Part shown: positions 15,934-22,177 of the stretch, piece after piece
Numbering within the stretch: the stretch's first letter is position 1
How the letters are laid out: each line of letters opens with the position of its first letter
NCBI GenBank assembly: GCA_023409975.1
Contig: JAEYQO010000024.1
Coordinates: forward strand, 1 to 23,940
Direction of reading: 5' to 3'
Length of the DNA: 23,940 nt
DNA from: Bacteroidota bacterium
GTDB taxonomy: Bacteria > Bacteroidota > Bacteroidia > Chitinophagales > Chitinophagaceae
Notes under the pieces: model-generated
Databases searched by the model: none
The model's input: the letters and a program-made list of their open reading frames with translations, nothing else
Told to the model about the DNA's origin: nothing
Made by a program: the position numbers and the translations under genes

Positions 15934-16509
15934 ATGACAGAGTCCCACTTAGATCAATTACTACGGTCGAATTCCGACCATGTTCAGAAACTAAATAAAA
16001 TTGTCCTCGATGCCATCGAAGAGGAAAAGCTGATCACGGAAAAGCTGGGCGCATTCGAAGAACACAACCCCTCAATCCTGAACCGGCTGGCCGACCAGAT
16101 CGCTTCTTTTGGTGGGAGCTGGAAGTTTATAATCGCGTTCGTACTCTTTCTTCTGGTTTGGATAGTCTCTAATCTTTGGCTGCTCTCCCGGGCCTTCGAT
16201 CCTTTCCCTTTCATTCTGCTGAATCTGTTTCTCTCCATGTTAGCCGCTCTCCAGGCCCCTTTGATTTTGATGAGTCAGAACAGAAAGGAAGATAGAGACA
16301 GGAAGCGGGCCATCAATGATTACATGGTAAATCTCAAAGCGGAAATTGAAATCCGGAATATGCACCAGAAGTTTGATCTGCTCATCAGCGAACAAATGAA
16401 AACGCTTTTTGAATTACAGAACTTTCAACTCGAACTCATGCGCGAAATCAACTCGAATATTTCATTAGATAAGCAAAACGGAACGGAAAAAGCGAATAAT
16501 GATCTCTGA
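15934..16509 (+). CDS. DUF1003 family membrane protein
   Basis: A 191-residue protein of the DUF1003 family, whose molecular role is not established. Seen: an N-terminal helical region (1-45); the family hallmark RLADQIASFGGSW near 51-63; two membrane helices (about 65-84 and 92-113) linked by NLWLLSRAFDPFPFILLN; the SQNRKEDRDRKRA segment at 114-126; and a C-terminal amphipathic or coiled-coil stretch ending in a charged tail. Its last 11 bases overlap the start of mlaE, so the two are probably translationally coupled. That places this membrane protein in the lipid-transport operon, a contextual hint only. Confidence 0.87.
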   Translation: MTESHLDQLLRSNSDHVQKLNKIVLDAIEEEKLITEKLGAFEEHNPSILNRLADQIASFGGSWKFIIAFVLFLLVWIVSNLWLLSRAFDPFPFILLNLFLSMLAALQAPLILMSQNRKEDRDRKRAINDYMVNLKAEIEIRNMHQKFDLLISEQMKTLFELQNFQLELMREINSNISLDKQNGTEKANNDL

Positions 16510-17293
16510 TAGAAAAAACGGCTTTTGGCTGCCTGCTGCTTTCAGGAATGTTCTTGAAGAAATGGGATCACTGTCGGCTTTCGCCTTCAGGTTCTTTCTC
16601 GACCTCCTCCGCCCCGGCTTCGAATTCAAAGAGTTTCTGCGTCAGTGTTTCGAAATCGGCTATCGCTCTCTGCCCCTGATTGCACTCACCGGTTTCATCA
16701 TGGGCCTCGTTCTCACCATGCAGCTCCAACCCACGCTCGTAGACTACGGCGTGGAGTCCAGACTTCCGGAAGTGGTAGGTCTGTCTATAGTCCGCGAGAT
16801 CGGACCGGTCATCACAGCACTCATTTTTGCCGGAAGAGTCGGTTCCGGAATCGGAGCCGAACTGGGTTCAATGAAGGTCACAGAACAAATTGATGCAATG
16901 GAGGTGTCCGGTACAAATCCATACCGCTACCTGGTCGTCACCAGGGTAGCTGCCACCACCATCATGCTACCGGCTCTGGTCATCTTGTCCGATACGATCG
17001 CATTATACGGCGGCTACCTGGGGGTAAATATCAATAGCTACATGAGCTGGAACCTATATCTCACCCAAGTATATAACTCTCTGGGATTTAGCGATCTGCT
17101 CCCCTCCATCGGAAAAACTTTCTTCTTCGGATTTGCCGTCGGTATCATCGGCTGCCACAAAGGTTTTCATTCCAGAAAGGGCACAGAAGGTGTCGGTAAA
17201 TCAGCCAACGCAGCAGTGGTGGTGTCCTCTCTGGCCATATTTATCATCGATCTTATTGTCGTACAAATCACCAGCGTCCTTGGTTTTAACTAA
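16499..17293 (+). CDS. mlaE: MlaE-type ABC transporter permease
   Basis: A 264-residue integral inner-membrane permease of the MlaE family, partner of MlaF and MlaD in transport of phospholipids between the inner membrane and the cell envelope. Seen: an amphipathic N-terminal helix; membrane helices starting with LPLIALTGFIMGLVLTMQ (about 58-75); the conserved central block EIGPVITALIFAGRVGSG and EQIDAMEVSG (about 100-138), where EQIDAM is the coupling segment to the ATPase; and further helices to the C-terminus. It overlaps the upstream DUF1003 gene by 11 bases and the downstream ATPase gene by one (TAATG). Confidence 0.94.
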   Translation: MISDRKNGFWLPAAFRNVLEEMGSLSAFAFRFFLDLLRPGFEFKEFLRQCFEIGYRSLPLIALTGFIMGLVLTMQLQPTLVDYGVESRLPEVVGLSIVREIGPVITALIFAGRVGSGIGAELGSMKVTEQIDAMEVSGTNPYRYLVVTRVAATTIMLPALVILSDTIALYGGYLGVNINSYMSWNLYLTQVYNSLGFSDLLPSIGKTFFFGFAVGIIGCHKGFHSRKGTEGVGKSANAAVVVSSLAIFIIDLIVVQITSVLGFN

Positions 17294-18042
17294 TGCATCC
17301 ATCTGACACTCATAAAAAATCAGTCATCACCATCAGGGATCTGAAAAAACATTTCGGCACAAATAAAGTGCTGGACGGGTTCCATCTTGACCTCCTGCAG
17401 GGAGAAAATACTGTGGTGCTCGGACGCTCAGGATCCGGTAAGTCAGTTTTGATCAAATGTATCATCGGACTGCTGGTGCCCGATGCGGGCTCGATCAGGG
17501 TACTCGGGAATGATATCACTTCGATAAAACACAGCCAGCTCGACGGCCTCAGAAAACGGGTGGGCTTCCTGTTTCAAAGTAACGCACTGTATGATTCCAT
17601 GTCTGTGAGAGAAAATCTGGAATTCCCGCTCCGAAGACATGGCACCCGGCTTTCCGAAAGCCAGGCCCTGGAAAGGGTGCAGGAGGTTCTTAAGGATGTC
17701 GGTCTTTCGCACACCATTGATATGATGCCTTCCGAACTCTCCGGAGGAATGATGAAACGGATCGCTCTCGCTCGTACCATGATGCTACGACCCGAAATCA
17801 TTCTCTATGACGAACCAACCGCCGGCCTCGACCCGGTGACCGGAAAGGATATTACCAGGCTGATGATGATGATCAGGGAAAAGTATAATACCGCAGCAAT
17901 CATCATCTCGCACGATATGAAGTGTGCCAGGGCTACAGCAAACAAAGTCGTGATGCTCCTTGAAGGCAAAAACTACAGCGAAGGAACGTACAGGGACTTC
18001 GCTCAATCAGATGATCCACATATAAAGGCTTTTTTTGAATAG
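17293..18042 (+). CDS. mlaF: MlaF-type ABC transporter ATPase
   Basis: A 249-residue cytoplasmic ATPase driving the MlaE permease. All ABC motifs are intact: Walker A GRSGSGKS at 44-51, Q-loop Q95 in FLFQSNALYDSMSV, signature LSGGMMKR at 149-156, Walker B IILYDEP at 169-175 with catalytic E174, D-loop GLDP at 178-181 and switch H207 in IIISHDM. The SGGMMKR signature and ALYDSMSVRENL after the Q-loop are typical of the Mla/Ttg2A branch. The ATG overlaps the mlaE stop codon by one base and the next gene begins 2 bases after the stop, so this is a tight operon. Confidence 0.95.
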   Translation: MHPSDTHKKSVITIRDLKKHFGTNKVLDGFHLDLLQGENTVVLGRSGSGKSVLIKCIIGLLVPDAGSIRVLGNDITSIKHSQLDGLRKRVGFLFQSNALYDSMSVRENLEFPLRRHGTRLSESQALERVQEVLKDVGLSHTIDMMPSELSGGMMKRIALARTMMLRPEIILYDEPTAGLDPVTGKDITRLMMMIREKYNTAAIIISHDMKCARATANKVVMLLEGKNYSEGTYRDFAQSDDPHIKAFFE

Positions 18043-18044
18043 TT

Positions 18045-19016
18045 ATGAAAAACACAATTGGAAATAACCTGAAACTCGGAATTCTCGTGCTAACGAGCCT
18101 GCTTATTCTGGTGGTCAGTCTCTATATGGTCGGTAAAAACAATAATCTTTTTGGTTCCAATGTGACACTGAAAGCAAGATTCCGGGATGTCGCAGGACTA
18201 ATGCCCGGCAATAATGTCCGGTTCTCCGGTATTCAGTGCGGAACGGTAAAGTCGATCGCAATTTTGAACGATACCACCATAGAAGTGGTCCTGGTCGTCG
18301 AGTCTGAAGTCAGCAGGTATATCAAAGAGAACGCTGCTGCAACCATCGGAACCGAAGGGCTTATGGGAAATAGGGTTATCAACATTACACCGGGCTCTGG
18401 TGAGGCTCCTTCCGTGAAGGATGGCGGAGTCCTTACGGTCAGCAAAGAAAACGGGCTCGACGATGTCATGACTAGTATAGCCGCCACGGGGGATAATGTT
18501 CTCACGATATCCGCAGACCTTCAACAGACCGCTGACAGAATCAACCGGAGCGAAATGGTCAGACAACTCCTGGCCGACACCTCCATTCCCGCAAATCTCC
18601 ATCAGACTCTGATCAATTTTAATAGAGCCTCAGACGAAATCCGGCACGCAGCAGCAGCCCTCAACGCCCTCGTTAAGGATGTGCAGCAGGGGAGGGGTGT
18701 CGCTGGTGTCCTGCTGTCCGACCCCTCAGCAGCCAGGGAGGTCTCCGAATCGATCAGCAATATAAATGCCGCCTCGGTAAAAGCCGCAGGTTTAGTCAAT
18801 AGCCTCGATAGCATCACGATTTCTTTGAAGGGCGATCTGCAATCGGGGGCCGGTCCCCTGCAAACCTTATTGAGAGATTCCTCATCATCCCGAAAGCTGG
18901 TCAACAGTATCGAAAATCTTGAGAATGGCACCAGGGCGTTTAATGAAGATATGGAGGCGCTCAAACACAATTTCCTGTTAAGAGGATACTTCAGAAAGAA
19001 AGAAAAGAAAAAATAA
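18045..19016 (+). CDS. mlaD: MlaD/MCE-domain substrate-binding protein
   Basis: A 323-residue MCE protein anchored by one N-terminal membrane helix (about 9-30, LKLGILVLTSLLILVVSLYMVG). The MCE domain (about 38-115) contains the family pattern: VTLKARFRDVAGLMPGNNVR, FSGIQCGTVKSI, a hydrophobic strand, and TIGTEGLMGNRVINITPG. The C-terminal half (about 140-310) is predicted helical, longer than in E. coli MlaD, and ends in a basic KKEKKK. MlaD hexamers form a lipid passage on the periplasmic side of MlaEF. MlaB and MlaC genes are not in the window. Many Bacteroidota operons consist only of the permease, ATPase and MCE protein. Confidence 0.92.
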   Translation: MKNTIGNNLKLGILVLTSLLILVVSLYMVGKNNNLFGSNVTLKARFRDVAGLMPGNNVRFSGIQCGTVKSIAILNDTTIEVVLVVESEVSRYIKENAAATIGTEGLMGNRVINITPGSGEAPSVKDGGVLTVSKENGLDDVMTSIAATGDNVLTISADLQQTADRINRSEMVRQLLADTSIPANLHQTLINFNRASDEIRHAAAALNALVKDVQQGRGVAGVLLSDPSAAREVSESISNINAASVKAAGLVNSLDSITISLKGDLQSGAGPLQTLLRDSSSSRKLVNSIENLENGTRAFNEDMEALKHNFLLRGYFRKKEKKK

Positions 19017-19027
19017 CCCTTTTAAGA

Positions 19028-19831
19028 ATGATCACCGATAAATCGATAGAGAGTAATTCCATCAGAACGAGGGAAGAAACGAACCCGCCTTTCACGCCGG
19101 TCGGCTCCAAAACAGAGCGGGAGTTTCTCGACGGACCAAGATCAAGATGGAAAGAGTTTGTTTTTCTTCTGAAGGTCTTCCGGGAATTCGTTTACGGCTT
19201 CAGAAAGCTTCATTTCATCGGTCCCTGCATAACCGTATTCGGTTCAGCTCGTTTCCCGCCAGACCATCCTGAATATAACCTGGCCAGGGAGGTCGGTCGG
19301 GAAATCAGCGCACTCGGGTTCACCGTACTCACAGGCGGCGGACCCGGCCTGATGGAAGCAGCAAATCGGGGAGCCAAAGATGCCCGCGGCAGATCTGTAG
19401 GTTGTAATATCATTCTCCCCAAAGAACAAAAACCCAACCCCTGGCTCGATAAATGGATTAATATCAACTATTTCTTCGTACGGAAAATTCTCTTGACCAA
19501 ATACTCTTACGGGTATGTAGTATTGCCAGGCGGCTATGGTACGCTCGATGAATTTTTCGAGGCAATCACGCTGATTCAGACAGGTAAGTTCCAGAAATTT
19601 CCGGTTATTCTGATGGGAAGGAAATACCACGAAGATCTGTATAACCATCTCCAGCGTATGGTTGTCAATAAAACGATCGATCCCCAGGATCTAAATCTGT
19701 TTCTCTTTACAGATTCTGTTGATGAAGCAATGCTACACCTGAGAAAGTACGCGGTAGAAGGGTTCGGACTCAAAAAGAAACGCGCCTACAAACCGTTCTC
19801 TTTCCTCGGCGAACGTCGCTGGATTTACTGA
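19028..19831 (+). CDS. LOG-family protein (TIGR00730-type nucleotide 5'-monophosphate phosphoribohydrolase)
   Basis: A 267-residue member of the LOG (lysine-decarboxylase-like) family, which hydrolyse nucleoside or cytokinin 5'-monophosphates. Seen: ITVFGSARF at about 68-76, GGGPGLMEAAN at 103-113 and the signature PGGYGTLDE at 167-175, with FFEAITLIQTGK just after. All are intact. About 60 residues precede the core, including REFVYGFRKLHF; such an extension is common in one branch of the family. It begins 11 bases after mlaD and probably shares its transcript. Whether this has a functional link with lipid transport is unknown. The substrate cannot be deduced from sequence. Confidence 0.88.
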   Translation: MITDKSIESNSIRTREETNPPFTPVGSKTEREFLDGPRSRWKEFVFLLKVFREFVYGFRKLHFIGPCITVFGSARFPPDHPEYNLAREVGREISALGFTVLTGGGPGLMEAANRGAKDARGRSVGCNIILPKEQKPNPWLDKWININYFFVRKILLTKYSYGYVVLPGGYGTLDEFFEAITLIQTGKFQKFPVILMGRKYHEDLYNHLQRMVVNKTIDPQDLNLFLFTDSVDEAMLHLRKYAVEGFGLKKKRAYKPFSFLGERRWIY

Positions 19832-19885
19832 CAGGAATCAGGTTTCGACTTGTTCTGCGTCATTAAGAATTGTCAGATATATGCC

Positions 19886-19893
19886 TACTTTCG
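19886..19893 (+). promoter_or_regulatory. Possible -7 box TACTTTCG upstream of the YbhB-like gene
   Basis: TACTTTCG differs from TAnnTTTG at one position and lies 37 bases before the ATG at 19931. No -33 box at the usual distance is clear. Confidence 0.25.
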
Positions 19894-19930
19894 AATGTTG
19901 ATTATTGAGTTCTCATAAAATACCAGACAA

Positions 19931-20419
19931 ATGAACCAGACAAATGCTGCTATCGTTCCAGACTCAGGGGTCTGCAGTTTACTGATGGTGTCAAGCCCGG
20001 CTTTTAGCGAAGGCGGAATGTTGCCTGCGAAATATACCTGCGATGGTGAGAATGTCAATCCTCGGTTAATCATCGAAGGTGTTCCTGAAGAAACGGTTAC
20101 ACTGGCACTCATGCTAACAGGCTCCTGTAATGATCAATTCGAGTGGGCGCATTGGCTAGCCTGGAATATTAGTCCCGCTTCCACAATAGAGGAAAATTCA
20201 GAATTCCCCACGGAGGGTTTGAACTATTTTTCACGACACGGATACGAAGGGCCCTGTCCCAAATCAGGCCGACATAACTATTGCTTCAAAGTTTATGCAC
20301 TTGATACAGCGCTTTCACTCTCCTCAGCCACCACAAAGGAAATGCTTGAAGATGCACTCAATGGACACGTATTAGCTTGCGGCAAGCTCAGTTGTGTTTA
20401 CCAGCGGCCATTCAATTGA
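19931..20419 (+). CDS. Divergent YbhB/YbcL (PEBP) family protein
   Basis: A 162-residue protein of the phosphatidylethanolamine-binding-like (Raf kinase inhibitor-like) family. Seen: SSPAFSEGGMLPAKYTCDGENVNP at about 21-44 (the usual start of bacterial members), WAHWLAWNISP at 72-82 with H74, GYEGPCP at 104-110, H115, and FKVYALDTALSL at 119-130. The DPDAP ligand-pocket motif expected just before the HW element is replaced by LTGSCNDQFE (62-71), and the PPSG turn reads PKSG. It is therefore probably altered in ligand binding. The 18 residues before LMVSS are atypical; a second in-frame ATG at 19985 would give 144 residues. It has no signal peptide, so is probably cytoplasmic. No function is established for most bacterial members. 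Confidence 0.83.
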   Translation: MNQTNAAIVPDSGVCSLLMVSSPAFSEGGMLPAKYTCDGENVNPRLIIEGVPEETVTLALMLTGSCNDQFEWAHWLAWNISPASTIEENSEFPTEGLNYFSRHGYEGPCPKSGRHNYCFKVYALDTALSLSSATTKEMLEDALNGHVLACGKLSCVYQRPFN

Positions 20420-20526
20420 GAAAAAGATTCTTATTTGCCTCTTTGCTGATCAATCTCAGCTATTCACAATCCTTTACAGCCTAAACTTGTACCTGATTTA
20501 AAGACACGAACGGTGAACAGCGCTCC

Positions 20527-20558
20527 TTTGGCAATGTCACCGCTTCATCATAACTTCC
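20527..20558 (+). promoter_or_regulatory. Possible promoter of the universal stress protein gene
   Basis: TTTG 20527-20530, then 20 bases, then TAACTTCC 20551-20558 fits the Bacteroidota TTTG-N19/20-TAnnTTTG layout with two mismatches in the -7 box. It would start transcription only a few bases before the ATG at 20565. Confidence 0.35.
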
Positions 20559-20564
20559 CTAAAT

Positions 20565-21422
20565 ATGGAACGCATCATAGCCACAACCGATTTTTCAGAA
20601 AATTCCAGACCCGGTATTCGTTTCGCCATTCAACTGGCTCAGTCTCGTAATGCTGAACTGATACTGGTCCATGTTTATGAAGTATTAAGGGCCACTTTCT
20701 GGACCGACCAGGTTTATGAACAGTTTATCGAGAGGGGACGGGAGGCTATCATGCGCGACTACCCCGATTTCGTCCGGACTACCTACCATTCCATCGGACT
20801 TACACCACCGGCAGATTTGAAGACAGTGGCCCATCACAATCTCGATCCTGTCGACGGCATTATTGAATTTGCCCGGCAACAGAATGCCTCTTACATCTGC
20901 ATCGCTACTCGCGGTGCAGGTCTCCTGCGCAAGATTTTCGGCACCAACACCAGCAAACTGATCCGCCTGTCACCAGTTCCGGTTATCTGTGTTCCCGGCA
21001 GCTACCAATTCGCTCCCATCTCAAAGATTATGTATGCCAGCGATATGAAGGACTATAGCGCAGAGCTGTCTCAGGTCGTAGCTTTCGCCAGGCCGATGAA
21101 CGCCCGGGTAGAGCTCCTCCATATCGCCTGGTCCTACGAGATGGATACCGACAAGGAAGCATTGGAACAGGAACTGAAAGCACAACATAACTACGAAGTC
21201 CAGCTACACTACCAGCCTAATGATCTCGATAATGGCCTGCTTGATCAGATCAATAATGCTGTCGAAAGGTCCGAACCTTCATTGTTGGTTTTCTTCACTC
21301 ATCAGGATCGCGACCTCTACGACAGGCTGCTGCTCTCCGGCAATGCCAAAGACTTCTCCTTCGATCCCACCATTCCCATGCTGAGTATTCCTAAAAGTCC
21401 TGAAACAGGCAATAGTGCGTGA
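20565..21422 (+). CDS. Universal stress protein, two UspA domains
   Basis: A 285-residue tandem UspA protein. Domain 1 (about 1-145) starts RIIATTDFSENSRPGIRFAIQLA and ends with the ATP-type loop TRGAGLLRKIFGTNTSKLIRLSPVPVICVP (about 113-143), close to the G-x2-G-x9-G-S/T pattern. Domain 2 (about 150-280) starts ISKIMYASDMKDYS and ends DPTIPMLSIP. Its nucleotide loop is not recognisable (THQDRDLYDRLLLSGNAKDF), so only the first domain may bind nucleotide. These proteins are cytoplasmic and linked to stress survival; no partner is visible. It is a single gene with its own possible promoter and a strong terminator after it. Confidence 0.9.
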   Translation: MERIIATTDFSENSRPGIRFAIQLAQSRNAELILVHVYEVLRATFWTDQVYEQFIERGREAIMRDYPDFVRTTYHSIGLTPPADLKTVAHHNLDPVDGIIEFARQQNASYICIATRGAGLLRKIFGTNTSKLIRLSPVPVICVPGSYQFAPISKIMYASDMKDYSAELSQVVAFARPMNARVELLHIAWSYEMDTDKEALEQELKAQHNYEVQLHYQPNDLDNGLLDQINNAVERSEPSLLVFFTHQDRDLYDRLLLSGNAKDFSFDPTIPMLSIPKSPETGNSA

Positions 21423-21460
21423 TATAGGTTGGTTCCGGAAAGGCCGTATCGCAAAGCAAA

Positions 21461-21501
21461 ACAAATAAGGCTGTCCGGATTTGCCGGACAGCCTTATTTG
21501 T
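21461..21501. terminator. Bidirectional terminator between convergent genes
   Basis: A perfect 18-bp inverted repeat (21461-21478 with 21484-21501) with loop ATTTG lies between the Usp gene (+) and the DUF983 gene (-). Both arms carry A/T-rich flanks (ACAAATAAGG / CCTTATTTGT), so it can serve transcripts from both sides. Confidence 0.9.
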
Positions 21502-21526
21502 CTGTATGACCAATACTTTACCAGCG

Positions 21527-21937
21527 TTATTCCTCCGATTTCATCGTTGCGCCCTTACCATATTTTACGAACATGTTCAGGTAAAGCACCCGCGAGATCC
21601 GCATTAGCCAGGGTTGCAGAAGCAGTGTTATAGCCACTGACGCACCCAGCGCATAAAATATACTATTGTCCATATAGGAAAGGCCGATCAACACCCAGTA
21701 AGCTACAAAGCAGGCACCAAGCAACGCAACACTCAGGGCATAGCTAACATAGCCCGTACCGTAGTAAAAACCCACTTCCAGCTCATACTTCTGCCCACAC
21801 TCCGGACATCTTTCCGGCATCCTGAGCAGGTCTTTTAAAGGGAAAATACTCTTCGTGCAGAACATATCCCCCTTCCTGCAATTCGGACATTTCATCTTGA
21901 AGATGCTCGGCAACAGGGCTGGTTTTTGCGTATCCAT
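21527..21937 (-). CDS. DUF983 family zinc-ribbon membrane protein
   Basis: A 136-residue DUF983 protein of unknown role. The N-terminal part carries two CxxC pairs, CPNC at C17/C20 and CPEC at C44/C47, which would form a zinc ribbon. They frame the family pattern KCPNCRKGDMF and MPERCPECGQKYELEVGFYYGTGYVSYAL. Two membrane helices follow (about 62-85 and 92-112). The C-terminus is short and charged. It is a single gene on - , facing away from the permease gene, with a TAACTTTG promoter box and a CRP-like palindrome upstream. Confidence 0.9.
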   Translation of the reverse strand: MDTQKPALLPSIFKMKCPNCRKGDMFCTKSIFPLKDLLRMPERCPECGQKYELEVGFYYGTGYVSYALSVALLGACFVAYWVLIGLSYMDNSIFYALGASVAITLLLQPWLMRISRVLYLNMFVKYGKGATMKSEE

Positions 21938-21956
21938 GATCTGACTTTTTATACCA

Positions 21957-21964
21957 CAAAGTTA
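21957..21964 (-). promoter_or_regulatory. Candidate -7 box TAACTTTG for the DUF983 gene
   Basis: Read on - this is TAACTTTG, an exact TAnnTTTG match, 19 bases before the ATG at 21937. A clear TTG at -33 is not seen. Its place may be taken by the palindrome at 21986-22001, as in activator-dependent promoters. Confidence 0.45.
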
Positions 21965-21985
21965 GCTTTTTCATCCGCAAGCCCC

Positions 21986-22001
21986 AGTGACGAATGTCAC
22001 T
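21986..22001. promoter_or_regulatory. CRP-like perfect palindrome
   Basis: AGTGACGAATGTCACT is a perfect 6-bp inverted repeat around GAAT and contains GTGA-N6-TCAC, the CRP core. Its centre is roughly 43 bases upstream of the transcription start predicted from the -7 box at 21957-21964, close to the classical activator position near -41.5. Confidence 0.4.
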
Positions 22002-22048
22002 ATGTTCCAATCATTTCGCCTATAAAGCTATAGCCAAACACAACTACC

Positions 22049-22136
22049 CAATTAAACAATTAAACAAAAACACGATTAAACAATTAAACGATTAAACGAA
22101 AACACGATTAAACAAAAAAACAATCAAACAAATAAA
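22049..22136. repeat. Eleven in-register 8-nt tandem repeats before the permease gene
   Basis: Units begin at 22049 and every 8 bases to 22129. Most read C(A/G)ATTAAA; units 3 and 7 read CAAAAACA and CGAAAACA. Units 1-4 and 5-8 form two copies of a 32-base higher-order repeat, and units 9-11 are a decayed third. The region is almost free of G and T-poor on the + strand. It ends 41 bases before the ATG of the permease gene. Confidence 0.85.
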
Positions 22137-22177
22137 CCAAACAATTTCACATTTTTCCTTCCTACTTTTCATCTCAA

